NCBI GenBank assembly: GCA_029934875.1
Contig: JAOZLK010000376.1
Span: forward strand, 1 to 5,111
Source of the DNA: Bacteroidales bacterium
GTDB lineage: Bacteria > Bacteroidota > Bacteroidia > Bacteroidales > GCA-2748055
DNA: 5,111 nucleotides
Direction of reading: 5' to 3'
Shown: one piece after another, positions 1 to 5,111 of the stretch
How the letters are laid out: the number at the start of each line of letters is the position of its first letter
Numbering within the stretch: the first letter of the stretch is position 1
Made by a program: the position numbers and the translations under genes
Notes under the pieces: generated by a model
Told to the model about the DNA's origin: nothing
What the model saw: the letters and a program-made list of their open reading frames with translations, nothing else
The model's database searches: none

Positions 1-830
1 TCTTTATATCCACCCGTGAATATAAGCCTGCCCTGCTCGTCGAAAGTACTTTTCATATCGAGCAATTCTCTCATATCCTCATCTATCTCCTCTTTTATCT
101 CGCCGCGCTCATAGCGCATAGCTGTCACAACTACCCCTCTTACATCAAATTCACGATAGTAGCCATGCAGTTGATCGTCAAGAAAATGTTCTTCCATTTT
201 AACAGACCCATTCTCATAATATTCCCGATAGCTTCCCTGCTTTCGACCCACCTTATCGGTCCGGTTTATTCTTTCCCTGTTTATCAGATAGTTGTCCTTA
301 TACTCCAGGACAGAAATAATGACACTATCCTTGCTAAACTCCCTTGCCTGTCCATGTTTGCTGTTAGATTTGAAGTATATCATTTCCTTCAATTCACCGG
401 TGGGATAGTAGTAAAAAGAGTTTCCCTCCTTTAATCCATTCACATAGAGTTCCCTGGATATTATTGTGGCCTGTCCAGGATTAAGCGGATTGTCGTAAAT
501 GTATGTAATAGAAAAGCCATTTTTCTCCCCGAGGTTGTAACTGATGCTTTGCAGAAGTTCTCCTGCCTGCTTGTAAAAATTCCAAATGCTGTCAAGAAGA
601 AAGTTTGTTCTTCTTCCTTCCGATTTTATAAGTCCCGAAACAAAATAAGTGGTCCAGTACCCGTCGGGTTTCCCATCTTTCATGGTTCCTTCGCTGGATA
701 CCTGTCCGTTGGGATAGAAAAACTGAACAAAATCACTCTCAGATTGAATATTCTGTGCGCTAAGCGACGGCAACACTAGCATGCAGAATAGCAACAACAG
801 TAAAACTCTGAAATAACATTTGATCTTCAT
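1..830 (-). CDS. Secreted MORN-repeat protein (partial, C-terminus beyond the left edge)
   Basis: The frame is open from an ATG at 830-828 to the window edge, giving 276 residues with no stop. The N-terminus is a signal peptide: basic MKIK start, a Leu-rich core at residues 9-20 and a type I cleavage site after SLSA, probably A25|Q26. Cys16 does not sit in a proper lipobox, so a lipoprotein is unlikely. The mature part carries degenerate MORN_2-type modules, in the form aromatic-Y-x-x-G-x-hydrophobic-x-x-E/x-x-x-x-x-G-x-x-x-G. They lie at about 37-57 (FYPNGQVSSEG, KDGKPDG), 58-80, 83-105, 139-160 (YYYPTGELKE, SKHG), 201-223 (YREYYENGSVKMEE, LHG), 225-243 and from 263 on. Such repeats occur in Bacteroidota envelope proteins and in proteins often labelled YwqK-like antitoxins, and no enzymatic function can be assigned. 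The start lies 7 bases after the nadA stop, so the gene is probably cotranscribed with nadA. I see no Shine-Dalgarno sequence. The exact function is unknown. Confidence 0.88.
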   Translation of the reverse strand, partial: MKIKCYFRVLLLLLFCMLVLPSLSAQNIQSESDFVQFFYPNGQVSSEGTMKDGKPDGYWTTYFVSGLIKSEGRRTNFLLDSIWNFYKQAGELLQSISYNLGEKNGFSITYIYDNPLNPGQATIISRELYVNGLKEGNSFYYYPTGELKEMIYFKSNSKHGQAREFSKDSVIISVLEYKDNYLINRERINRTDKVGRKQGSYREYYENGSVKMEEHFLDDQLHGYYREFDVRGVVVTAMRYERGEIKEEIDEDMRELLDMKSTFDEQGRLIFTGGYK

Positions 831-837
831 AAATCAA

Positions 838-1839
838 CTACATCTTCAATTTCTTTGAAATCTCCAGCATTCTTACGATGGATCCTCTTGCCTTATCCAT
901 CAATTCCTGCTCCAAAGTTATCTCCGGAAGCTCATACTTCAAAGTATTATATATCTTTTTCACCGATATAAGCTTCATAAAAGCACAATCATTACATGCA
1001 CAGGTAGAATCCTTGGGTGGCGCTGCTATGAAATGCTTTTCAGGACTCTTCAATCTCATCTGGTGAAGAATTCCTGATTCGGTCGCCACAATATACTCAG
1101 TTCCACTATCTGTTACCGTATAATTCAACAGTGAAGTGGTACTTCCTATGTGATCGGACACGAGTAATATGGGTTTTTCACATTCGGGATGAGCAATGAT
1201 CTGGGCATCTGGATGCTCCTTTTTTAATTCCAGTATTCTCTCAAGACTGAATTCTTCATGAACATGGCAGGCACCATCCCAGATTACCATATCTCTTCCG
1301 GTTTCGCTTTTGATATATGATCCCAGGTTTCTGTCAGGAGCAAAAATAATCTTCTCATCCTCCGGAAGACTTTTTATAATTTCAAGTGCGTTTGTAGATG
1401 TACAAATAATGTCTGTCATGGCCTTGATCTCGGCTGTTGTATTCACATAGGAAATAACAGTATGGCCGGGGTACTTCTTTTTAAATGCAGCAAAGGCTTC
1501 CGGAGGACATGACTCGGCGAGGGAACAGCCTGCCTGCAAATCAGGAATCAGCACCTTTTTATCAGGAGCAAGAATTTTAGCGGTTTCGGCCATGAAATGA
1601 ACGCCCGCAAAAAGAATAATATCTGCATCCGTTTCAGCTGCCTGCTGAGACAATCCTAGGCTATCTCCCACAAAATCAGCGATATCCTGTACTTCACTGT
1701 CCTGGTAAAAATGAGCCAGTATGACTGCATTTTTATCCTTTCTCATTTGCTTAATCTCTTCTAGCATATCTACAGATTTATCCACCTCCATATCTATAAA
1801 TCCTTTATTATCTATATTGAGATTATTAACAATATTCAT
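838..1839 (-). CDS. nadA: Quinolinate synthase NadA
   Basis: NadA condenses iminoaspartate with dihydroxyacetone phosphate to give quinolinate in cytosolic de novo NAD synthesis, using a [4Fe-4S] cluster. The 333-residue length is normal for the family. The three family cysteine regions are present: Cys104 (DLQAGCSLAESCP), Cys191 (WDGACHVHEEF) and the CACNDC cluster at 280-285, where Cys285 most likely ligates the cluster. Further conserved sites are H43 and Y45 (LAHFYQD), the GDSLGLSQ loop at 58-65, Y131 and N133 (SYVNTTAEIK), H217 and E219 (HPEC), and the SDHIGSTTS loop at 228-236. Homologues usually begin a short way before the NAVILAH segment, so the first 16 residues may not be translated. 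Met17 (ATG at 1791) has an AAAGGA sequence 9 bases upstream, whereas the ATG at 1839 has only AT-rich DNA before it. No nadB or nadC is in view; the next gene on the transcript is the MORN protein. Confidence 0.96.
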   Translation of the reverse strand: MNIVNNLNIDNKGFIDMEVDKSVDMLEEIKQMRKDKNAVILAHFYQDSEVQDIADFVGDSLGLSQQAAETDADIILFAGVHFMAETAKILAPDKKVLIPDLQAGCSLAESCPPEAFAAFKKKYPGHTVISYVNTTAEIKAMTDIICTSTNALEIIKSLPEDEKIIFAPDRNLGSYIKSETGRDMVIWDGACHVHEEFSLERILELKKEHPDAQIIAHPECEKPILLVSDHIGSTTSLLNYTVTDSGTEYIVATESGILHQMRLKSPEKHFIAAPPKDSTCACNDCAFMKLISVKKIYNTLKYELPEITLEQELMDKARGSIVRMLEISKKLKM

Positions 1840-1901
1840 AATTACAATTATATTATAAAAAGTTTAAATCTAATCTTAAATGATGATGTTATCCGGTTTA
1901 T

Positions 1902-1920
1902 TCTGTTTTTAAAAAACAGA
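1902..1920. promoter_or_regulatory. Perfect 19-base palindrome, candidate operator
   Basis: TCTGTTTTTAAAAAACAGA has two exact 9-base arms around a single central A. The arms are too AT-rich to make a stable RNA terminator, and the site lies between divergent genes, so a dimeric DNA-binding protein is the more natural reading. On the minus strand a TATAAT sequence (1925-1920) abuts it on the nadA side. On the plus strand a TATCTTTG box begins 4 bases after it. Binding here could therefore affect transcription in either direction. The regulator is unknown; the Rrf2 protein encoded at 2659-3090 is one candidate by proximity only. Confidence 0.4.
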
Positions 1921-1923
1921 TTA

Positions 1924-1931
1924 TATCTTTG
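1924..1931 (+). promoter_or_regulatory. Possible Bacteroidota -7 promoter box toward rpiB
   Basis: TATCTTTG matches the Bacteroidota -7 consensus TAnnTTTG at every fixed position. The partner -33 element is poor: the nearest similar sequence is TTTA at 1897-1900, 23 bases upstream and slightly too far. If used, transcription would start near 1938 and leave a leader of roughly 270 bases before rpiB. In such AT-rich DNA a chance match is quite possible. Confidence 0.25.
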
Positions 1932-2039
1932 CAATTCTGACAAATGAAAACATAATGACATTATATTAACAATACTTGATTATGTTAAGTTCTGAATTCC
2001 CATGTTTTAGAGAATTATTCAACAATTGTTAATAGCCAC

Positions 2040-2069
2040 ACATCTTCAAAAAAGCAATACATCTTCAAA
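2040..2069. repeat. Direct repeat of ACATCTTCAAA
   Basis: The 11-base sequence ACATCTTCAAA occurs at 2040-2050 and again at 2059-2069, a period of 19 bases, or close to two helical turns. That spacing would place two protein-binding sites on the same face of the DNA. The repeat lies upstream of a TTGACA box (2081-2086) and of rpiB, as activator sites often do. No known regulator site is recognised. Confidence 0.35.
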
Positions 2070-2080
2070 GATAGTTACTG

Positions 2081-2114
2081 TTGACAATCTGTTTATCAAA
2101 TCTGGTATTTATTG
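2081..2114 (+). promoter_or_regulatory. Weak promoter candidate for rpiB-rrf2
   Basis: TTGACA at 2081-2086 is followed 19 bases later by TATTTATTG (2106-2114), which resembles both a -10 hexamer and the Bacteroidota TAnnTTTG box with one extra base. A start near 2120 would give a leader of about 85-100 bases. The Bacteroidota primary sigma factor does not usually use TTGACA, so this is only a candidate alongside the TATCTTTG box at 1924-1931. Confidence 0.2.
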
Positions 2115-2172
2115 AGAAAAAAGGGACTTTTAAGCGGGATTGTTAAAATGAAGTAGTTTTTCAGAACGAATC

Positions 2173-2198
2173 AACAACATATTAACTACTCTGTTGTT
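2173..2198 (+). other. Inverted repeat just upstream of rpiB
   Basis: AACAACA (2173-2179) and TGTTGTT (2192-2198) form a 7-base-pair stem with a 12-base loop, ending 6 bases before the ATG at 2205. A competing pairing, TTAAC (2182-2186) with GTTAA (2196-2200), uses part of the same right arm. Weak structure at this point could affect translation initiation, but the stem is AT-rich and may simply be chance. Confidence 0.25.
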
Positions 2199-2204
2199 AA
2201 AAAC

Positions 2205-2654
2205 ATGAATAAGATAATGATGAAAACAAAAATAGCCATTGCTTCTGATCATGCAGGATACAAAATGAAACAAAGCATCATTGAAGATCTTGAAAAAAAG
2301 GGGTATGGAGTGTTTGACTATGGCACAGGTTCGGAAAATAGCGTTGATTACCCGGACTATGGTCACCTCGTGGCTGAAGCAGTTGAAAGTGGTAAGTATA
2401 CAGTGGGAATCTCTCTTTGTGGAAGTGGCAATGGAATCAACATGGTAACCAATAAGCACCAGGGCATAAGGGGAGCGCTTTGCTGGAACCGGGAAATTAC
2501 AATCCTGGCCAGGAAGCATAACGATGCCAATATCTGCTCCATCCCTGCGCGCTTTGTGGAACTGGATACGGCCCGGGATATTGTAAACTTGTTTCTTGGC
2601 ACTGCCTATGAAGGAGGCAGGCACCAGCAGAGAATAGAGAAAATACCTCTTTAG
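2205..2654 (+). CDS. rpiB: Ribose-5-phosphate isomerase B
   Basis: RpiB interconverts ribose 5-phosphate and ribulose 5-phosphate in the cytosolic pentose phosphate pathway; some LacAB-type relatives act on other sugar phosphates. The 149-residue length matches the family. Diagnostic motifs follow in order: IAIASDHAGYKMK at 10-22 with D15 and H16, DYPDYG at 48-53, GISLCGSGNGINM at 68-80 with the catalytic Cys72, NKHQGIRGALCWN at 83-95, HNDAN at 105-109, and the C-terminal YEGGRHQQRIE at 135-145 with phosphate-binding arginines R139 and R143. Homologues usually begin directly before the KIAIASDHAG segment, so the ATG at 2217 or 2220 is as likely as the one at 2205. No Shine-Dalgarno sequence is evident. 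Only 4 bases separate the stop from the rrf2 start, so the two genes are very probably cotranscribed. The reading frame is intact and nothing in it is unusual. Confidence 0.95.
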   Translation: MNKIMMKTKIAIASDHAGYKMKQSIIEDLEKKGYGVFDYGTGSENSVDYPDYGHLVAEAVESGKYTVGISLCGSGNGINMVTNKHQGIRGALCWNREITILARKHNDANICSIPARFVELDTARDIVNLFLGTAYEGGRHQQRIEKIPL

Positions 2655-2658
2655 CTAT

Positions 2659-3090
2659 ATGTTATCAACTACCAGTAAATATGCAATCAGGGCTGTGATT
2701 TATGTTGCCCTTTATGCAAGTCCCGAGAATAAAAAAGGTCTTAAGGAGATTTCCACGGAACTTGGTATACCCCAACCCTTTCTCGGTAAGATTATGCAGG
2801 TACTTTCCCGCCAACAAATACTTGACTCAAGCAAAGGACCTCACGGTGGCTTTACCCTAAAAAAAGCAGCCATTGATATTTCTCTCATGGAAATCGTCGA
2901 TATTATTGATGGTACGGAAGCCTTTAATCAATGCCTGATCAGGACCTCTGTATGCAGCAACGAGTCTCCATGCAGCCTTCATGATAAAGTAGCTCCCTAT
3001 CGCGAAGGACTGAGAAGAACGCTGCTAACCGAAACCATTGCTGATTTAGCCTCCGAATTCAGAAAGGGAAATGAACGTATCAGGATATGA
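2659..3090 (+). CDS. Rrf2-family transcriptional regulator with probable Fe-S cluster
   Basis: This is a 143-residue winged-helix DNA-binding protein of the Rrf2 family (IscR, NsrR, RsrR, CymR). It starts in the typical way, MLSTTSKYAIRAVIYVALYA, followed by the HTH at about 26-55 (ISTELGIPQPFLGKIMQVLSRQQIL) and the wing SKGPHGGFTL at 58-67. The sensor region has Cys92, Cys99 and Cys105, a CX6CX5C pattern, with His108 in PCSLHDKVAPYRE. That arrangement resembles cluster-binding Rrf2 proteins and is unlike cysteine-free members such as CymR. The effector could be Fe-S status, nitric oxide or redox state, and the sequence does not decide. The gene follows rpiB by 4 bases and overlaps the vanZ-like gene tail to tail by 11 bases. 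Many Rrf2 genes are autoregulated, so the intergenic region upstream of rpiB is a plausible target. A specific symbol such as iscR is not justified, as no isc or suf genes are in view. Confidence 0.92.
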   Translation: MLSTTSKYAIRAVIYVALYASPENKKGLKEISTELGIPQPFLGKIMQVLSRQQILDSSKGPHGGFTLKKAAIDISLMEIVDIIDGTEAFNQCLIRTSVCSNESPCSLHDKVAPYREGLRRTLLTETIADLASEFRKGNERIRI

Positions 3091-3454
3091 AACGTCGAAA
3101 AAAGGAATAGGTCAGCCAGGCACCTGCCAGGCCAAAAAAATTGGCAACCTCATCAAACCACTCGGCAGCACGTGAAGCCACCACCGTTGCCTGGAGTATC
3201 TCCATCAGGGTGCTGAGGCTAAACAGAAGAAAAAGAAGGAGAAACTCTTTAGGGAAACATTTTTGCTTACAGCGCCTTTCCAGGAGAGCCACCAGTCCCA
3301 GTGCACCATACATTCCCATGTGAACTACTTTATCAAGGAAGGGGATGGAATAAAGACGCGTTTCAGGCATGCTGCTGCTGGGAACTAAGCTGAGCAATAC
3401 AATAAAACCCGCAAGAAGAATGGAGAATTTGTATTGGAACAAGTATTTTAGCAT
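3080..3454 (-). CDS. VanZ-like integral membrane protein
   Basis: This is a 124-residue hydrophobic protein of the VanZ-like family. Counting from the ATG at 3454, there are about four membrane segments: 10-26, 43-59, 69-85 and 104-119. The family's polar signature residues are present: D41 and H45 in FLDKVVHMGMYGALG, E85 in LMEILQ, R95, and D101 and N105 in EWFDEVANFFGLAGAW. VanZ itself gives low-level teicoplanin resistance, but most small members have no known function and resistance should not be inferred here. The longest open frame begins 4 codons earlier at a TTG (3466); the ATG at 3454 is the better start. The gene is divergent from hemW with 44 bases between the ATGs, and its last 11 bases overlap the end of rrf2. 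No terminator is visible between the convergent genes. Confidence 0.85.
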   Translation of the reverse strand: MLKYLFQYKFSILLAGFIVLLSLVPSSSMPETRLYSIPFLDKVVHMGMYGALGLVALLERRCKQKCFPKEFLLLFLLFSLSTLMEILQATVVASRAAEWFDEVANFFGLAGAWLTYSFFRRFIS

Positions 3455-3498
3455 GGCAGGATTCAAAATAATTGCACAAAGATGAAAATTTTTTATTA
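3455..3498. promoter_or_regulatory. Short divergent region between vanZ-like gene and hemW
   Basis: These 44 bases separate the preferred ATG starts of the two divergent genes and are the only non-coding DNA available for their promoters. The hemW side is very A/T-rich. On the minus strand, TTATTTTG lies just before the vanZ-like ATG and differs from TAnnTTTG at one fixed position, but no matching -33 box is found. The promoters of both genes must therefore reach into the opposite coding region, or initiate very near the start codons. Confidence 0.35.
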
Positions 3499-4638
3499 AT
3501 GATCAGAAGTGTGGGTGGCATCTATATCCATATTCCATTTTGCCGGCAGGCTTGCCGTTATTGCGATTTCTATTTCATTGTTAGCTCTCAGTACCAGGAT
3601 CAGTTTACCGAAATGCTATTAAAGGAGATAGAGTCGGGGGCTACTGAGCAAGTGGGAAAGCGGATGCAAACACTCTATTTAGGAGGAGGAACCCCCTCAT
3701 TATTGTCGGCAGAGAATCTTCAAAAAATAGTGCAGGGAATAAGGAGTGGCTATGCTTTCTCGGAGGATGCAGAGATGACCATTGAATGCAACCCGGATGA
3801 CCTGGATGATTCAAAACTTGAAAAACTTCGGGAACTGGGATTTAAGCGGATCAGCATTGGAATTCAGTCTTTCCAGGAAGAGGATCTGACCCTGATGCGT
3901 CGGTCACACTCGGCCTCCCAGGCTGCTATTTCAGTTCAGAAGGCTGTTTCTGCGGGCTTCAGTAACATTACAATTGATCTTATATACGGTATTCCGGGTC
4001 AGACATCCGAGCACTGGAGGGACAATATTTTAAGGGCTTTGGATCTTCCGGTGAATCATATTTCGGCTTATCACCTCACCTTTGAATCGGGAACCGTATT
4101 TGATCACTGGAGGAAAAAAGGCAGAATAGCTCCTGTTGGTGAAGACGAGAGCGTTAAGATGTACCGTTTGCTCAGAAAAGAACTTAGCGGTGCCGGTTTT
4201 GAACACTATGAGATCTCAAGTTTTGCGAAAGAAGGCTTTAGATCACGCCACAACCAGATCTATTGGTCGGGCGAAGCCTACCTGGGTTTTGGTCCTTCGG
4301 CCCACTCTTTTAATGGAAGCAGTCGTTACTGGAATGTGGGCTCTTTGAAAAAGTATATGAAAGCACTGGCTGCTGGCGAGGCAATTAGTGAAAAGGAAGA
4401 CCTAAGTGCAAGAGAACAGTACCACGATTATCTGATCACTTCGCTAAGAACCAGGGAGGGGGCGGATCCAGGGATTATTGGGACTCGTTTCGGAAAAGAG
4501 GTAGAGGATCATTTTCAGCTCAGGGTAGATAAATTTCTGAAGGAAGGCCTGATGATTGATCTGGGCGAAAGGAAGGCCATTGATCCGGATGGATGGCTGC
4601 TGGCCGATCACATCATGAGAGAATTATTCCTCGGCTAA
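3499..4638 (+). CDS. hemW: Radical SAM heme chaperone HemW
   Basis: The 379-residue product belongs to the HemN/HemW radical SAM group. HemW proteins bind heme and deliver it to target proteins; they are often misannotated as oxygen-independent coproporphyrinogen oxidase. Counting from the ATG at 3499, GIYIHIPFC leads into the cluster motif C15-X3-C19-X2-C22 followed by D-F24. It lacks the fourth cysteine of true HemN (CX3CX2CXC). The SAM-binding glycine motif LGGGTPS is at 61-67, ECNPDD at 96-101, RISIGIQSF at 117-125 and DLIYGIPGQT at 160-169. The HNQIYW sequence at 251-256 fits the HNXXYW heme-binding motif described for HemW, followed by GFGPSAHSF at 263-271. The C-terminal part resembles the HemN C-terminal domain. 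The frame extends 9 codons upstream to a TTG at 3472, but homologues start close to GIYIHIPFC and the ATG is preferred. The stop lies 26 bases inside the convergent methyltransferase frame. Confidence 0.95.
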   Translation: MIRSVGGIYIHIPFCRQACRYCDFYFIVSSQYQDQFTEMLLKEIESGATEQVGKRMQTLYLGGGTPSLLSAENLQKIVQGIRSGYAFSEDAEMTIECNPDDLDDSKLEKLRELGFKRISIGIQSFQEEDLTLMRRSHSASQAAISVQKAVSAGFSNITIDLIYGIPGQTSEHWRDNILRALDLPVNHISAYHLTFESGTVFDHWRKKGRIAPVGEDESVKMYRLLRKELSGAGFEHYEISSFAKEGFRSRHNQIYWSGEAYLGFGPSAHSFNGSSRYWNVGSLKKYMKALAAGEAISEKEDLSAREQYHDYLITSLRTREGADPGIIGTRFGKEVEDHFQLRVDKFLKEGLMIDLGERKAIDPDGWLLADHIMRELFLG

Positions 4639-5111
4639 TTATATAAGAATGACTGATGGCCAATTCAGGCATGCTATAGCTTGAGAACTCGGGATGTACC
4701 TTCACACTTTCCAGCTCCTGGAGGTTTCCCTCCCTGATTTCCTCATGGCTGACGGGCAGGCCGGCCTGATGATACATTTCAAGGTAATCGCGATGTCGAA
4801 GCCGGTTTTGTGGCTGGATGCTATTATCCAGGATTCTCCAGGTTTTACTACTGAATTTCAAGAAATTATAGATTGTTATGCTGGAGTCAAAATGGGCGAA
4901 ATGGTCAGACATATCAATAAAATGACTCATGGCACCTCCTGGTTTCATCACCCTTTTAAATTCCAGCAGGATATTTTCGAGTATTTCCCTGGGAATGTGC
5001 TCAAAGGTATTGTTGGAACAGATGAAATCCACTGATTCTTTTTCCAGGGAAAGTTTGCGGGCATCTGCCACCAGGGGAGTAAAGCCAAGCAGCTGGTTAA
5101 TGTCATCCTTG
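4613..5111 (-). CDS. Class I SAM-dependent methyltransferase (partial, N-terminus beyond the right edge)
   Basis: The frame is open from the right edge to a TGA at 4615-4613, giving 165 residues. A GTG at 5071-5069 could be read as a start, but 13 in-frame residues precede it without a stop and the family needs an N-terminal SAM-binding domain, so the true start is outside the window. Visible core motifs are the acidic motif in VADARKL (D16 of the visible part), CSNNTFEHI at 31-39, and FKRVMKPGG at 51-59, as in Methyltransf_11-type enzymes. The following segment has DMSDHFAHFD at 66-75, YNFLKFS at 81-87 and NSIQPQNRLRHRDY at 96-109, which resembles methyltransferases I associate with surface polysaccharide loci. 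That association is from memory and the substrate is unknown. The glycine-rich SAM loop is not in view. The C-terminus overlaps the hemW tail by 26 bases. Confidence 0.85.
   Translation of the reverse strand, partial: KDDINQLLGFTPLVADARKLSLEKESVDFICSNNTFEHIPREILENILLEFKRVMKPGGAMSHFIDMSDHFAHFDSSITIYNFLKFSSKTWRILDNSIQPQNRLRHRDYLEMYHQAGLPVSHEEIREGNLQELESVKVHPEFSSYSMPELAISHSYIISRGIILS

Larger units (their letters stand above)
1840..2204. other. AT-rich divergent intergenic region between nadA and rpiB
   Basis: This 365-base stretch contains no credible gene. It must carry the promoters of both the nadA-MORN unit (leftward) and the rpiB-rrf2 unit (rightward). It holds a perfect 19-base palindrome (1902-1920), a TATCTTTG box (1924-1931), a 10-base palindrome AACAATTGTT (2021-2030), two copies of ACATCTTCAAA (2040-2050 and 2059-2069), a TTGACA box (2081-2086), and an inverted repeat just before rpiB (2173-2198). 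I see no tRNA, no GC-rich terminator and no riboswitch I can name. Confidence 0.8.

Noticed and set aside
165..779. Plus-strand open frames at 165-434 and 549-779
   Set aside because: They are antisense to the MORN-repeat gene, which has a signal peptide and repeated motifs; the plus-strand products look random.
1..830. Reading the MORN protein as the antitoxin of a toxin-antitoxin pair
   Set aside because: The YwqK antitoxin label is often spread by annotation; this protein has an export signal and no toxin gene is next to it, as nadA is the neighbour.
1982..2032. 16-codon open frame in the nadA-rpiB intergenic region, considered as a leader peptide
   Set aside because: It shows no run of regulatory codons, no ribosome-binding sequence and no following attenuator hairpin, so chance is the simpler explanation.
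2130..2624. Long minus-strand open frame (164 codons) opposite rpiB
   Set aside because: It lies almost wholly antisense to the clearly conserved rpiB gene, and its translation has no recognisable domain.
3115..3133. Repeated GCCAGGC considered as a terminator between rrf2 and the vanZ-like gene
   Set aside because: It is inside the vanZ-like coding region, mainly a direct repeat, and has no T run following a stem on either strand.
3080..3454. Glycopeptide resistance role for the VanZ-like protein
   Set aside because: There are no van genes around it, and small VanZ-like proteins are common in Bacteroidota without any resistance role.
4757..4768. 12-base GC-rich palindrome CAGGCCGGCCTG
   Set aside because: It lies inside the methyltransferase coding region and encodes part of the QAGLP segment; it has no terminator-like T run and is best explained as coincidence.
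4694..5035. Plus-strand open frame of 113 codons
   Set aside because: It is antisense to the methyltransferase, whose minus-strand motifs are clear.
5069..5071. GTG as the start of the methyltransferase
   Set aside because: The frame continues upstream to the window edge, and the protein would lack the SAM-binding N-terminal half if it began here.

Overview
The window most likely comes from a member of the Bacteroidota. The RpiB form (LCWN near residue 92, HNDANICSIP near 105), the CX6CX5C Rrf2 regulator, the small VanZ protein, the HemW form and the secreted MORN-type protein all fit that phylum. So do the AT-rich gene-free DNA and the general lack of Shine-Dalgarno sequences. This assignment is from recognition, not from a search. 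All genes look like chromosomal housekeeping or envelope genes. I see no transposase, phage gene, CRISPR array, tRNA or rRNA.

Layout. Positions 1-830 (minus) hold the N-terminal 276 residues of a secreted MORN-repeat protein that runs off the left edge. It follows nadA (quinolinate synthase, minus) by 7 bases, so the two probably share a transcript. A 365-base AT-rich gene-free region (1840-2204) separates nadA from a divergent plus-strand pair: rpiB (ribose-5-phosphate isomerase B) and, 4 bases later, an Rrf2-family regulator with three cysteines placed for an Fe-S cluster. This region holds a perfect 19-base palindrome, an 11-base direct repeat at 19-base spacing, and a possible hairpin just before rpiB. 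The rrf2 gene overlaps tail to tail by 11 bases with a minus-strand VanZ-like membrane protein. That gene is divergent from hemW (radical SAM heme chaperone, plus), with 44 bases between the likely ATG starts. The hemW gene in turn overlaps by 26 bases the tail of a minus-strand SAM-dependent methyltransferase that runs off the right edge.

How the genes relate. NadA feeds de novo NAD synthesis and needs an oxygen-sensitive [4Fe-4S] cluster. HemW is also a [4Fe-4S] enzyme-type protein, acting in heme delivery. The Rrf2 protein is likely an Fe-S or redox sensor. A shared Fe-S or redox theme is therefore conceivable, and the nadA/rpiB-rrf2 divergent region is where such control would act, but this is inference. 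Several start sites needed correction: the longest open frames of vanZ and hemW begin at TTG, and the internal ATGs are better starts. I found no convincing novel system. The most testable points are the palindrome and the Rrf2 link across the divergent region.
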